DNA of 64,000 nucleotides. Source: Bacteroidota bacterium (GTDB lineage Bacteria > Bacteroidota > Bacteroidia > Bacteroidales > F082). The translations under genes were made by a program, and so were the position numbers. Shown here piece after piece: positions 43,987 through 52,995 of the stretch. A model generated the notes under the pieces. The model had not been told where the DNA came from and searched no databases. It saw nothing but the letters and a program-made list of their open reading frames with translations. Where the stretch lies: the NCBI GenBank assembly GCA_018830105.1, contig JAHJTC010000008.1, forward strand, positions 1 through 64,000, in the 5' to 3' direction. Numbering within the stretch: position 1 is the stretch's first letter; every line of letters begins with the position of its first letter.

Positions 43987-44313
43987 TTATTTTATAAGCT
44001 CAAGCAATGCTTTAATATAATTTTCCGGGATATTGTCCTTACTTGATTTGTCGTAAATAGTAAGCAGAAAAACAGTATTGGCAGTTAAGTAGAAATGAGT
44101 GATCACCCTTGCTCCACCAGATTTACCTCTTCCTTTGGATGCAATGCCCAGTCGTATCTTGTAGCAGTTATTACCGAGAGCAACACCGGAAGTAGGATGC
44201 TTTGAAAGCTGACTGCCGAGTTCGGCCAGTTCACTTTTAAGGGAAGGGTATTTTTTGATGAGCTTTTTGGCCTCCTTGCGGAAAGGCGCAAGCGTATCAA
44301 CTTTATAACTCAT
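43987..44313 (-). CDS. RelE/ParE-superfamily toxin
   Basis: A 108-residue protein of the RelE fold: an N-terminal strand and helix (YKVDTLAPFRKEAKKLIKKYP), a helix with LKSELAELGSQL, the strand NCYKIRLGIASKGRGKSGGARVI and the final strand FLLTIYDKSSKDNI. This form, with the KGRGKSGGARVI loop, is typical of the subgroup found with short antitoxins in Bacteroidota and cyanobacteria. It overlaps the antitoxin gene by 11 bases and lies downstream of it. The action (mRNA cleavage or gyrase inhibition) cannot be told from the sequence. Confidence 0.82.
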   Translation of the reverse strand: MSYKVDTLAPFRKEAKKLIKKYPSLKSELAELGSQLSKHPTSGVALGNNCYKIRLGIASKGRGKSGGARVITHFYLTANTVFLLTIYDKSSKDNIPENYIKALLELIK

Positions 44314-44521
44314 CGAGAAACTCGCTAAGAGGTTGTCCCTTTTGCTTTCCGGCCTTGATTTGATTCACTTCTTCTACAGCTTCTTTCAACCCTTCCAGCA
44401 CTTCGGCACTATAAGGCGTAAGCGGTCTTGCCTTGACAAATTTGAAATTGTTTAGCAGTTCCAGAATAAAGCCCACTTTTTCGTCTTTTATGTCCAGTAG
44501 TATCTTCATGTCTTTTTTCAA
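44303..44521 (-). CDS. Antitoxin partner of the RelE/ParE-like toxin
   Basis: A 72-residue protein: a beta start MKILLDIKDEKVGFILELLNNF, then a mostly helical part with LEGLKEAVEEVNQIKAGKQ and a terminal SEFLDEL. It has no recognisable DNA-binding motif beyond a possible short N-terminal strand. Its call rests on size, on the overlap with the toxin gene and on the order antitoxin then toxin. A second Met at residue 5 is an alternative start. Confidence 0.7.
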   Translation of the reverse strand: MKKDMKILLDIKDEKVGFILELLNNFKFVKARPLTPYSAEVLEGLKEAVEEVNQIKAGKQKGQPLSEFLDEL

Positions 44522-44839
44522 TTATCAGGCAAATTACTTTTAAGTATCCACACCTTCACTATCATGAATCATTTTAAACATAACTTTTGTGGCTGCGAAA
44601 CTTCATTTCCTGTATCAATGCAAAAATAAGGTAAAAAGTTTGACATGGGAAATATTATTGCGCATGAAAAATAACCCGTCAATTACCAAAAACCCAAACC
44701 AGGAAGCAAATATTTTGACCATTAATACCCCACTCAAATACATTTCGGGTTACAAATTCTTTCTAATTTCCAAAATTTGCACAAAGAGAACCGGAACAAA
44801 CTATACCGTCTTATCAAAATAAAGTATTTTAAAGATAGT
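44522..44839. other. Gene-poor interval upstream of the toxin-antitoxin pair
   Basis: A 77-codon + strand frame exists at 44589-44822, but it has no family features and an unlikely composition. I see no supported gene, repeat or terminator. Confidence 0.45.
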
Positions 44840-46165
44840 TTAATTTCCTTCTTCTTTTCCCATCCTGAAGGTCATCCCGCCCTGATAAAGTACTAAGCTA
44901 TCGTTTTGAAATACAATACGAACGCCCGCCATATCAAACCTAAAAGTGCTGTCGTTTACAGCCTCCAGCGGAAAGGCCGGCTGACCTGATCCCTGTCCTT
45001 CCAATTGTCCGTTTTTAGCTGCGATACTTAATTTCAGCGGAACCAAAGGGCTCGAATACAGACCGCTGTAACTTTGCAGCAGCTCTTCGTCAATTTCAAC
45101 AAGGGTGAATACAGGAAAATCGTATTCCATGCCAAAATAATTGCTGAGTAAAGCAATCCCCACATCATTATTGGAGTAGCGGCTGCCATTTGACAAAAAG
45201 CTCACAGACAGACCTTCTTCCGGGAAATAGCTCATCATGCTGCTAAAACCATCGATACCGCCGGTGTGCCCCATCCCCTCGTGCGTGTAAAATGGCGTCC
45301 TGAAAAGTCCGCAACCAAATTGATCTTGCAGGCGCGTCATTTCATCGAAATGCTTTTGATCAAGCAGTTCGCCATCGAACAGGGCCTCCAAAAATAAAGT
45401 CAAGTCACCAACCGTCGAAACAACAGCTCCGGCACCATGCGGAATCTGCATATTTGTTTCGTTTTCAGGCATAAAAGTTCCTCCCTCCCATTTGTAAGAA
45501 TAGGCTTCTGATGCCTCGGGGTCGATTTTGCCTCCGTAATAGGTATTCTCCAACCCAAGTGGTTCAGTAATTCGCGCTTTCAGGTTTTCGGCATAGTCCT
45601 TTCCTGTGATATTTTCGAGGATAAAGCCCAGCAAAACATAGTTGGAATTGCTGTATTCAGTCTGACTTCCCGGTTCAAAAACCGATTGGTATGCGGCGAT
45701 TTTTTCCACCATATCAGCCTTGCTTATGGGGTTCGTATGATAGGTCATGTAATCCGGATCGTTGGTAAAATTAAAAATCCCGCTTTGATGCCTCAGAAGC
45801 TGAGCAATACTAATTTGCGCCGCATTTGGGATTTCAGGATAGAAATCCTTCAAAGGAGCATCCAGTTTGAGTTTATTTTCCTGCACCAATTGCAGGATCA
45901 TCACGGCAGTGAATGTCTTGGTTTGTGACCCGATTCTGAATCGGGTTTGGGTAGTATTTGGAATATCGCTCTCCATATCCGACATGCCAATGGCCTTCTG
46001 ATAAACTATCTCCCCGTTCTTTCGAAGCATCACCGCACCCATCCAGCGCTGGTTATCCTGTAAAAGCTGCAGTAAACTGTCGGCTTTAGCGGATTCGAAA
46101 GTTTGCTGAGACTGCACGCCCAGCGCGAGTCCCAGCAAAACGATCAAGCATAAAATGCGTTTCAT
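44840..46165 (-). CDS. Serine beta-lactamase-like hydrolase, exported
   Basis: A 441-residue PF00144 protein with signal peptide MKRILCLIVLLGLALGVQS. The active Ser-x-x-Lys is in IGSQTKTFTAVMILQLVQEN, the Tyr-x-Asn in YSNSNYVLLGFILENITG and the His-x-Gly in HTGGIDGFSSM. A C-terminal beta domain of about 90 residues follows (YSGLYSSPLVPLKLSIAAKN), as in many family members of Bacteroidota. It is coupled by ATGA to a small membrane protein gene upstream. Substrate unknown; a peptidase or esterase role is possible. Confidence 0.9.
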   Translation of the reverse strand: MKRILCLIVLLGLALGVQSQQTFESAKADSLLQLLQDNQRWMGAVMLRKNGEIVYQKAIGMSDMESDIPNTTQTRFRIGSQTKTFTAVMILQLVQENKLKLDAPLKDFYPEIPNAAQISIAQLLRHQSGIFNFTNDPDYMTYHTNPISKADMVEKIAAYQSVFEPGSQTEYSNSNYVLLGFILENITGKDYAENLKARITEPLGLENTYYGGKIDPEASEAYSYKWEGGTFMPENETNMQIPHGAGAVVSTVGDLTLFLEALFDGELLDQKHFDEMTRLQDQFGCGLFRTPFYTHEGMGHTGGIDGFSSMMSYFPEEGLSVSFLSNGSRYSNNDVGIALLSNYFGMEYDFPVFTLVEIDEELLQSYSGLYSSPLVPLKLSIAAKNGQLEGQGSGQPAFPLEAVNDSTFRFDMAGVRIVFQNDSLVLYQGGMTFRMGKEEGN

Positions 46166-46512
46166 TGCTGATTGGATTTTTCTTTTTTCTCAATCAGATA
46201 ATTGGCAACCAGCGCAATTCCGCCTCCGAGGAAAATCATCGAAAAATAGGCCACTTCTTCGTAGAGATTGGTCGTTACCGTGAGGATATTGGCAATTAAA
46301 ATTCCTGCTCCCACTCCTATAAAAAGCATGCCAAAACGCAGGCTGACATAGGAAGTGTCCTTATCTTTCTGATTAAAGATAGAGGCATCCATGCCTTTTT
46401 CGATCAGGGTAAGCCTTTCGCGGCGGCGAATAAACAAGAAGAAAAGTCCGTAGATGGTGGCAAACACAATGCCAGTAATCATAATAGGTGTTACGTCAAT
46501 CATGGTGTTCAA
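46162..46512 (-). CDS. DUF6249-like small membrane protein
   Basis: A 116-residue protein with TM1 at about 10-27 (IMITGIVFATIYGLFFLFI), a cytoplasmic RRRERLTLIEKGMDASIF segment, and two more TM segments at about 55-75 and 88-106. The RERLTLIEKG motif followed by two hydrophobic spans is typical of DUF6249 and related proteins in Bacteroidota. Function unknown. It overlaps the serine hydrolase start by four bases and is probably co-expressed with it. Confidence 0.75.
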   Translation of the reverse strand: MNTMIDVTPIMITGIVFATIYGLFFLFIRRRERLTLIEKGMDASIFNQKDKDTSYVSLRFGMLFIGVGAGILIANILTVTTNLYEEVAYFSMIFLGGGIALVANYLIEKKEKSNQQ

Positions 46513-46619
46513 AATTTAAGGTTTATCAATTTTTTTTGATTTCTCCCATTTGACGCAGCATGTTTTCTGCGGTTACAAAATATGCAGCATTTTTATGAAA
46601 ATAGTTACGATTCAGGACA

Positions 46620-48215
46620 TTAAAATCCCCTGCCAAACATTTCCCAGAAACGTGCTTCGAGGCGCTCCCAGCGTGTTTTTGTTGCTGCCTCAAAGTCACG
46701 CGTATAGTTTTTGAGGTATTCGGCAGTTGCTTCCTTTTTGCCTTCCTGCAACAGTTCGGCAGCTTTGTTTTCTACAAGCGGCAATTCGCCGGCAGCCTTT
46801 TCCTCAAACCACAGCACGGCTTCTTCCATGGTATCCTTGGTTTTTCCCCAGCTTACGGTAGCCAGTTTGTTGGCTTTGCGGTAATCCCACAAGGCAGCAT
46901 CTTCGCGGTAGCGTTTCTGGCCGCAGTAGTTAAAGCTTTCGGGCAAGTCGGAAGTGCCGGCAAAGATTGGGATGCGCGGACTTTCGGCAGGATTGTCGAA
47001 CGAAAACCAGGCCACGCCGCCTACTTCGTCAGGAAGCCAGTCGCGCAACTGGATAATATGCGAATAGGAGCACCACGAAACGGCAACCGTACGCTGAAAC
47101 TCAATTGTTCCGGGCGCCAAATAGTTTATGGTATTCCTGAAATCGCCTGTTGGCCAGGCATGTGCAATGGGGCTGATAATGGTATCTTCACCAACCACTT
47201 TGCGATCTTCGTAGCGTTTTTTCACCATCTTGATATTTTGGGTCATATCATAGGGTGTGCCTTCGTAAGTAGCCCGGTATAATGCTGAAATGGTTTGGAG
47301 GCTCACTTTTTCGTCTGGTTTTACACTAAAAGGCAATTCGTCCAATTCCATACTCAGCTTGAGCGAAGGCGCCAGCGTACTCAGCACATAAAACTCGCGG
47401 ATCATAAAGGGTTTATCGCGATCGGCATAGGCTTTCCAGAAAACAAAATCACCTTTTCCGTCCCATAGTCCATATTTTTTGGCTACTTCTTCTACATTAT
47501 CAGAAGCCATGAAATAATCTTCATTTTTCCGATCGATTTTCCCTATTCGGCTGATATTGGCAGAAATGCCCACATGGTCATCGGGAATGCGCTGTGCAGC
47601 CCACACACCGCCAATTTCATCAGGGCCTGCGCCCAAAATCTCCATTTGCCATACTTCATGCTTATCGGCAATGGTGATGCACTCGCCCCAGTCGCCATAG
47701 CCATAGGTTTTGATCAGTTCGCCAATCAGCCGGATGGCATCGCGGGCATTGTCAGTACGCTGAAGGGCAACACGTTGCAGCTCTTCGATCAGAAACATCC
47801 CTTGTTTGTTTACCAGTGTGTCAGGTCCCACAAAGGTGGTTTCGCCCATGGCAAGCTGTTTTTCGTTCATGCTTGGATAGGCCGTATTAAGGTAAGCAAA
47901 GGTTTTAGCCACCTGTGGGATTTCACCGGCCAGTTCTACCTTGCGCATATCGCCGGGTGTTTCGGTATGCAAAGTGCCCTTGTAAACTTTATGCGTGGCG
48001 GTATCGGCATGCTCGGCGGCTTTTTCCATGCGAAGCCAGGTGCGGTAGTTGCCATCGCAGGTATGTGCCGTAATCACTGATCCATCAACAGTTGCTGCTT
48101 TGCCCGCCATGATACTCGTGCAGCTCTCACCAAACCAGGGATCGCCGGGCTGCACCTGTGCCAATACAACAAAAGAAAAAATTACTCCTATAAAACTTAA
48201 ACAAAAGCGTTTCAT
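46620..48215 (-). CDS. C69-family dipeptidase, exported
   Basis: A 531-residue N-terminal nucleophile peptidase of the PepD/C69 family, splitting dipeptides. A signal peptide (about 1-19) precedes GESCTSIMAGKAATVDGSVI, where Cys32 is the predicted catalytic residue exposed after processing. Further family segments are CDGNYRTWLRM, GWCxx-like ELIKTYGYGDWGECITIADKHEVWQMEI, and the C-terminal WYSF-like NYCGQKRYREDAALWDYRKAN. Export is common for this family in Bacteroidota. It is likely monocistronic. Confidence 0.9.
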   Translation of the reverse strand: MKRFCLSFIGVIFSFVVLAQVQPGDPWFGESCTSIMAGKAATVDGSVITAHTCDGNYRTWLRMEKAAEHADTATHKVYKGTLHTETPGDMRKVELAGEIPQVAKTFAYLNTAYPSMNEKQLAMGETTFVGPDTLVNKQGMFLIEELQRVALQRTDNARDAIRLIGELIKTYGYGDWGECITIADKHEVWQMEILGAGPDEIGGVWAAQRIPDDHVGISANISRIGKIDRKNEDYFMASDNVEEVAKKYGLWDGKGDFVFWKAYADRDKPFMIREFYVLSTLAPSLKLSMELDELPFSVKPDEKVSLQTISALYRATYEGTPYDMTQNIKMVKKRYEDRKVVGEDTIISPIAHAWPTGDFRNTINYLAPGTIEFQRTVAVSWCSYSHIIQLRDWLPDEVGGVAWFSFDNPAESPRIPIFAGTSDLPESFNYCGQKRYREDAALWDYRKANKLATVSWGKTKDTMEEAVLWFEEKAAGELPLVENKAAELLQEGKKEATAEYLKNYTRDFEAATKTRWERLEARFWEMFGRGF

Positions 48216-48333
48216 ACGTATGGTTTTTGGTTCTTAAAAATTTTAGCCGGTAAATATAGGATTTCTATTCAATTCTCCAAAAACCAATCAGCTATAGGGC
48301 AATCAGATCAATTTTTGGAGTTTGTTTTAAAAT

Positions 48334-48415
48334 ATTTCTCCCGCAGATTGCGCAGATTAACGCAGATCGTTAATTATAATTGTCCATACTTTATCTGCGA
48401 ATAACTGCGGGAAAT
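48334..48415. repeat. Intergenic imperfect palindrome built of CGCAGAT units
   Basis: The left arm carries three close CGCAGAT words (48342-48367) after TTTCTCC, and the right arm carries ATCTGCG and CTGCGGGAAAT (48393-48415). The element lies between the dipeptidase start and the secreted protein stop. Repeats with CGCAGATTxxCGCAGAT words are widespread in Bacteroidota intergenic DNA; here it is a single copy in the window. Confidence 0.6.
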
Positions 48416-48513
48416 GATTATAGATATCTTTCCCGGAAAAGACTAAACCTGGGATTTTTAGAAAACTGAAGGATGAAAAAAGTATCCTTGAAAGGAGTTT
48501 AGAAAACAATAAC

Positions 48514-49404
48514 CTAGTGCACCACCAGCTTCTCCACGTACCACCTTTCTCCATCCCACAGCCTCACCAAATACAAGCCTTTGGGTAAGTGTGCCACATC
48601 AATCTTATGAAAATTACTGCTTGGCTTTGTTTTGTGCAGCAGCTTGCCTGCCGGGCTGTAAAGCTCGATCTGTATCTGTGAAAGAGCAGTGTTTTCGGGT
48701 AGTTGCAGCCAGGTTTGGGTAGTGGCAGGATTTGGAAAAACCTCCATGATTGGATTTTCAATTTCATTAATGTCCGTTATTAGATAGCAAGATTCATAAT
48801 TTGGATTTGAGTAAATTAGTGTTTCATTTTCATGCATACATAAAAGTCGGAACCAGCCCCCAACAACAAATATGGAGCCACTCCAGCAGATTCCTTTATT
48901 ACTTCCGATTCCTTCAATCCAGGTTTCGTTATAATAGGTTGGATAATTAATAGCAGATAGCCAGAATTTTTTTCTCTGGCTTTGATTAATCTCAATTTCG
49001 CTTATTGAATCAACACGTAAATACTCTGGATTATCAACTCCTGCTAAAACACTATCGCCTACATCAATTGAAAAGTCATACGCCAGAAATTCTTCTTCAT
49101 CTGAATGCCATCTTATCCACACTTTCTTGTCTGTATCTTCTCTCATAAACCCCCAAAGACTCCAATTAGCAGCTTGTTCTTCCTCTGAAGCATATAGTTT
49201 TTTATAGGTTATCGCATTGATGATTGTGTCTCCTGTTAGTTTGTAAGTAATTGTAGAATAAGAGGTGTCAAAAATGGATCCAACCACAGATAGTACATTC
49301 CAAGTATTGTGCTCTTGAATTAATGGATAGTAATCCTGACAAAAAGCACTGATTGTTGAAAATGAAAATAGTATGGAAATTATTAATATTTTTACTTTTT
49401 TCAT
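48514..49404 (-). CDS. Secreted protein with T9SS sorting domain
   Basis: A 296-residue protein with a signal peptide (MKKVKILIISILFSFSTISAFC). The middle part has LTGDTIINAITYKKLYASEE and a GDSVLAG segment typical of uncharacterised Bacteroidota secreted proteins. The end (from MEVFPNPATTQTW to VRLWDGERWYVEKLVVH) is a type A T9SS sorting domain. The protein resembles the product of the next gene upstream, so the two are likely tandem paralogues. Function unknown. Confidence 0.82.
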   Translation of the reverse strand: MKKVKILIISILFSFSTISAFCQDYYPLIQEHNTWNVLSVVGSIFDTSYSTITYKLTGDTIINAITYKKLYASEEEQAANWSLWGFMREDTDKKVWIRWHSDEEEFLAYDFSIDVGDSVLAGVDNPEYLRVDSISEIEINQSQRKKFWLSAINYPTYYNETWIEGIGSNKGICWSGSIFVVGGWFRLLCMHENETLIYSNPNYESCYLITDINEIENPIMEVFPNPATTQTWLQLPENTALSQIQIELYSPAGKLLHKTKPSSNFHKIDVAHLPKGLYLVRLWDGERWYVEKLVVH

Positions 49405-49437
49405 AAATGATTATCATCTTAAATCATAAATAATACA

Positions 49438-50391
49438 TCATCTGTTTTCTATCACTACAATTTTCTGTTTTTCCAAAATGGTTTGATTGTTTTGTAACAC
49501 ACCTATATAAAATCCTGCACCCGGTGTTTTGATTCGATACGTTTGATCCTTATAAGGAATAAGTTCAACATCTTCAACTATTTGTCCGGCATAATTGAAA
49601 AGCAGAAACCTGTTTACCTTCGAGCCTGATTGTATTCTAAGTATAAGCTCGGATTCAACTTGACGAATGAGGGAATTATTGAAACTGGCTCTGTTATTAT
49701 CCCTGGTGCCAACAATCAATCCACAGGGGATCTCTCGACAGTATTTATAAAGTTGTGCAACTAAATAGGATGGGTTTTCTTTTACAAATACATCAGCATC
49801 TTCAAATAAACCTGAATCCATACCTATTCCCTCCCATATATCGACAGAAAACCTTTCATCCCAATATACATTTGTAAAAATACCATAGGAAAAAATGTTT
49901 TCCCAAAGAACTGAAACAATGAAATCCCCGAACAGCATTTGGCAGGTATATATGGTATCACCCACTGATACATCAAAATCATACAACAAATATTCCTCAT
50001 TAATCGGACATTCCTGATTGGTTTCATGCAAAAGGATGGCATATACTTTCTCATTTTCGCTATCATCCCGTATAAAGCCATGAAGTGTATAATCCCCTAT
50101 CGGCACAAAGGGAGGCTGAATAATTGTTGGGTCTAAGAGACGCTTGTATATTTTAGTATAGACAAGGTTATTAACAAGTGTGTCACCATCAGATAAATAT
50201 TCATACATATTTACAATTTGATTAAAAGGATCATAAAGTTCATGTTCAGTAATAATCCACCTTGCATTGTTAACTGCCATTGGAATATACTCTTGGGTGT
50301 AGCTATACTTTGACAGCAATGAGCACAAGATTAGAAGAAGAAGTTTGGCTGCTTGCGCAAGCTTTTTCCAGAACTGCCGGTAAAAAAACAT
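49438..50391 (-). CDS. Secreted protein, paralogue of the neighbour, with degenerate T9SS domain
   Basis: The start at 50391 (MFFYRQFWKKLAQAAKLLLL) gives a signal peptide; the frame is open further upstream but without signal features. The order of segments EYIPMAVNNARWII, LSDGDTLVNNLVYTKIYKRL and VSVGDTIYTCQ parallels the neighbour (DYYPLIQEHNTWNV, LTGDTIINAITYKKLY). The C-terminal about 75 residues resemble a sorting domain (FLLFNYAGQIVEDV, GAGFYIGVLQN) but the usual YPNP start is lost. Function unknown. Confidence 0.75.
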   Translation of the reverse strand: MFFYRQFWKKLAQAAKLLLLILCSLLSKYSYTQEYIPMAVNNARWIITEHELYDPFNQIVNMYEYLSDGDTLVNNLVYTKIYKRLLDPTIIQPPFVPIGDYTLHGFIRDDSENEKVYAILLHETNQECPINEEYLLYDFDVSVGDTIYTCQMLFGDFIVSVLWENIFSYGIFTNVYWDERFSVDIWEGIGMDSGLFEDADVFVKENPSYLVAQLYKYCREIPCGLIVGTRDNNRASFNNSLIRQVESELILRIQSGSKVNRFLLFNYAGQIVEDVELIPYKDQTYRIKTPGAGFYIGVLQNNQTILEKQKIVVIENR

Positions 50392-50627
50392 AAGGCAGGT
50401 TGTTTTGGTTCGGTAATTAAATTTGGATGCTAAGATAAGGTATTTTTGAATGGAAATCAAGAAGCTTTATGATAGTTTCAGGTACGATATTTCTGCAGCT
50501 CACTTAAGAGGTGTTTTACTGAAAGATAGTGACAAATTCATTTTAAAAAGTAAATCTGTCAAAAATGCAATTACCGTTTTTCTAAAACATCTAAAACATT
50601 TACGATAATTTATGCGCATTGCAAGAC

Positions 50628-50658
50628 TTGCATTTTAGCTTTGCTTGACCTATTTTTG
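50628..50658 (+). promoter_or_regulatory. Promoter of the tryptophanase gene
   Basis: TTG (50628-50630), a 20-base spacer and TATTTTTG (50651-50658) match the Bacteroidota consensus. The start near 50665 gives a leader of about 145 bases. The interval 50392-50627 before it has no recognisable gene. Confidence 0.65.
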
Positions 50659-50677
50659 TCCATCGAAATCGTTTGAA

Positions 50678-50786
50678 ATGCTTTATCAACCTTCATCCAA
50701 ACACACTTACCTCAACATTAAAAGGCGCGACAGCTTTTAACGTTCCATTTTGGTTGCCCTTCTCAGGGCTTGTTTTCTTTTTATTT
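50678..50786 (+). promoter_or_regulatory. Structured leader of tnaA with a 20-codon open frame and a possible attenuator
   Basis: The leader holds an ATG frame of 20 codons (50678-50740) with no Trp codon. Its last codons lie in a 7-bp inverted repeat (TTAAAAG 50718-50724 with CTTTTAA 50734-50740). It is followed by a short hairpin GCCCT/AGGGC (50756-50769) and a T-rich run (50770-50786), like a weak intrinsic terminator 24 bases before the tnaA start. Whether the frame is translated is unknown. Confidence 0.35.
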
Positions 50787-50809
50787 ATTCACCTTAAATA
50801 CCAAATATT

Positions 50810-52186
50810 ATGGAACTCCCTTTTGCAGAATCCTACAAAATAAAAATGGTTGAACCTGTGCGTAAAAGCACCCGTGCCGAACGCGAGCAATGGATCAAAG
50901 ACGCGAAATATAACCTCTTCAACCTGAAAAGCAATCAGGTTTTTGTTGACTTACTCACCGACTCGGGCACAGGCGCCATGAGCGATCGACAGTGGTCGGA
51001 AATGATGCTGGGCGACGAATCCTATGCCGGAGCCAGCTCATACTACAAATTGAAAGATGCCATCAGCACCATCACCGGCTTCCCTTATTTTTTGCCCACA
51101 CACCAAGGGCGCGCAGCAGAGAATGTGCTTTTTTCGGCCCTGATCAAATCTGGTGATCTTATTCCGGGCAATGCCCATTTCGATACCACCAAAGGCCATA
51201 TCGAATTTCGGAAGGCAACCGCCGTGGATTGCACCATCGACGAAGCTTCCAATACCACACTCGATCATCCCTTCAAAGGGAATATCGACCTGAAAAAGTT
51301 CGAAAAAGTGCTGGCCGGAAATCCTGCTGAGCGCATCCCAATGATCATCATTACCGTTACCTGTAATACTTCGGGCGGACAGCCCGTTTCGATGGCCAAC
51401 ATTAAAGCCGTGAGCGAAATGGCTAGAAATTATGGAGTAAGGGTGATTTTTGATGCTGCCCGTTTTGCCGAGAACGCCTATTTTATCCAGCAGCGGGAAG
51501 CAGGATATCATGAAAAATCCATACGCGAGATTGTGCTGGAGATGTTTTCTTACGGCGATGGCATGACGATGAGCAGCAAAAAGGACGCCATTGTGAATAT
51601 GGGCGGTTTTATCGCTTTGCGCGATCAGGGACTTTTCCGTGAAGCAAGCGTCTTTAACATTATGTTTGAGGGTTTTATCACCTATGGAGGCATGTCGGGT
51701 CGTGATATGAATGCCCTGGCACAAGGGCTTTATGAAGGCACCGAATTCGACACCCTCGACACCCGCATCAAACAGGTGGCCTATTTGGGAAAACTGCTGC
51801 ATGAGGTCGGCATTCCGGTGCAATATCCGTTTGGCGGTCATGCCATTTTTGTGGATGCCAAACGCTTTTTACCGCAGTTGCCCAAAGAACAGTTTGCAGC
51901 ACAAACACTGGCTGTTGAATTGTATGTGGAAGGAGGCGTTCGTGGTGTTGAAATTGGCGCTATCATGGCCGATCGCGATCCCGTTTCACGCGAAAACCGC
52001 TATCCGGAGCTGGAACTCTTAAGGCTGGCCATCCCCCGACGCACCTATACCAACAACCACATAGCTTATGTGGCTGCCGCACTGATTAATGTGTGGGAAA
52101 GACGCAATGAGATTACCTCAGGCTACCAAATAACCTACGAAGCCCCGATTATGCGGCACTTTACCGTGGAACTGGAAAAAGCGTAG
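50810..52186 (+). CDS. tnaA: Tryptophanase
   Basis: PLP enzyme that splits L-tryptophan into indole, pyruvate and ammonia. The 458-residue protein has the family start VEPVRKSTRAEREQW, VDLLTDSGTGAMSD, LPTHQGRAAENV, and the PLP Lys in MTMSSKKDAIVNMGG. Three positions separating tryptophanase from tyrosine phenol-lyase favour tryptophanase: Asp in HFDTTKGH (Thr in TPL), Val-Glu-Ile in GVRGVEIGA (TPL has Met-Glu-Arg), and His in MRHFTVEL (Phe in TPL). No tryptophan permease is beside it. It has its own promoter, a structured leader and a strong downstream hairpin. Confidence 0.93.
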   Translation: MELPFAESYKIKMVEPVRKSTRAEREQWIKDAKYNLFNLKSNQVFVDLLTDSGTGAMSDRQWSEMMLGDESYAGASSYYKLKDAISTITGFPYFLPTHQGRAAENVLFSALIKSGDLIPGNAHFDTTKGHIEFRKATAVDCTIDEASNTTLDHPFKGNIDLKKFEKVLAGNPAERIPMIIITVTCNTSGGQPVSMANIKAVSEMARNYGVRVIFDAARFAENAYFIQQREAGYHEKSIREIVLEMFSYGDGMTMSSKKDAIVNMGGFIALRDQGLFREASVFNIMFEGFITYGGMSGRDMNALAQGLYEGTEFDTLDTRIKQVAYLGKLLHEVGIPVQYPFGGHAIFVDAKRFLPQLPKEQFAAQTLAVELYVEGGVRGVEIGAIMADRDPVSRENRYPELELLRLAIPRRTYTNNHIAYVAAALINVWERRNEITSGYQITYEAPIMRHFTVELEKA

Positions 52187-52218
52187 CACTGAAATATCAA
52201 TTTTATATTTCACACTTT

Positions 52219-52258
52219 AAGTGGGGATTATGTGGTTTTTTGCACATAATTCCCACTT
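52219..52258. terminator. Strong hairpin after tnaA
   Basis: A 16-bp stem with one G-T pair (AAGTGGGGATTATGTG with CACATAATTCCCACTT) around an 8-base T-rich loop, 33 bases after the tnaA stop. No long T tail follows, so it may be a 3' stabiliser as much as a terminator; it could also serve the convergent gene at 52387. Confidence 0.6.
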
Positions 52259-52386
52259 ATATTTTGATAGCGTGATACAATTTAGTTAAAGGAATTGCAA
52301 AACCTGCTTCTGTAGATTAGCCAATAGTTTGCATTGTAGAAAGCTCTACCGGAAGCAGCCCAAACAGCCACTTCCGGCATTTAGTT

Positions 52387-52695
52387 TTAAAGCACAATCA
52401 CACTGTTTTCGGCATCACCAAAGGCTGTTTCAGCCTGTGCATCCGCTTCGGTTTCGTTGAACCAGCGGCTGTTATCTGCCAAGTAACGAAATTCGTACAG
52501 GTCTCCAACAGGCAATTCAACCGTGTGACTGAAGGAGCCGTCCTTGAGGGATTTCATCACATCCGCTTTTGGATTCCAGTCGTTGAAATCGCCAACAATG
52601 GCGATCTGACCGGCATCCTGTGCCTCTTCTTTGCTGATTTTGAAACTTATTTTAGCTACAGGTTTTGTCTTCAGGATTTGTTTCTTGATACTCAT
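52387..52695 (-). CDS. CBM48/AMPK-type glycogen-binding domain protein
   Basis: A 102-residue single-domain protein of the isoamylase N-terminal (CBM48) fold: VAKISFKISKEEAQDAGQIAIVGDFNDWNP, then MKSLKDGSFSHTVELPVGDLYEFRYLADNSRWFNETEAD. The conserved Trp in FNDWNP and the YEFRYLAD strand form the carbohydrate-binding face. Such stand-alone proteins are common in Bacteroidota and may bind glycogen or regulate it. No glycogen enzymes are nearby. Confidence 0.88.
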   Translation of the reverse strand: MSIKKQILKTKPVAKISFKISKEEAQDAGQIAIVGDFNDWNPKADVMKSLKDGSFSHTVELPVGDLYEFRYLADNSRWFNETEADAQAETAFGDAENSVIVL

Positions 52696-52995
52696 AATAA
52701 ATAATGGTTAGTTAGACAGTTAATAATGTCAGTTATTTTGACATTCAGTGTGCAAAGCTAAGTGCAAAATCTAATAGCCTCCAAATTCAAAGTACAAGCC
52801 ATTAACATGTATATTATTGTTTTACTGCATGTTATCTAATCCACTTTGAAGATTGGAATATTTAACAATCGGTTTCGGAAGTTATTGAACTTCAAGAATA
52901 AATGCATAACTCATGATCTAGTTTAAGCACATGAAATATTCCAAGAAAAAGGCAACCCATTTCTAAGTTAGTATTAATCAAAAAACAATAAACCC
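52696..52995. other. Gene-free interval
   Basis: AT-rich spacer between the CBM48 gene and the HigBA pair. No gene, repeat or clear hairpin seen before the operator at 52996. Confidence 0.45.

Noticed and set aside
44589..44822. A 77-codon + strand frame
   Set aside because: No family features, unlikely composition and no clear promoter; left as non-coding.
50678..50740. A TnaC-type tryptophan-sensing leader peptide
   Set aside because: The frame has no Trp codon and no TnaC-like ending, so sensing by the E. coli mechanism cannot be claimed; kept only as an unexplained leader frame.
50810..52186. Tyrosine phenol-lyase as the identity of the PLP enzyme
   Set aside because: Asp in HFDTTKGH, Val-Glu-Ile in GVRGVEIGA and His in MRHFTVEL are the tryptophanase residues at the positions that separate the two enzymes.
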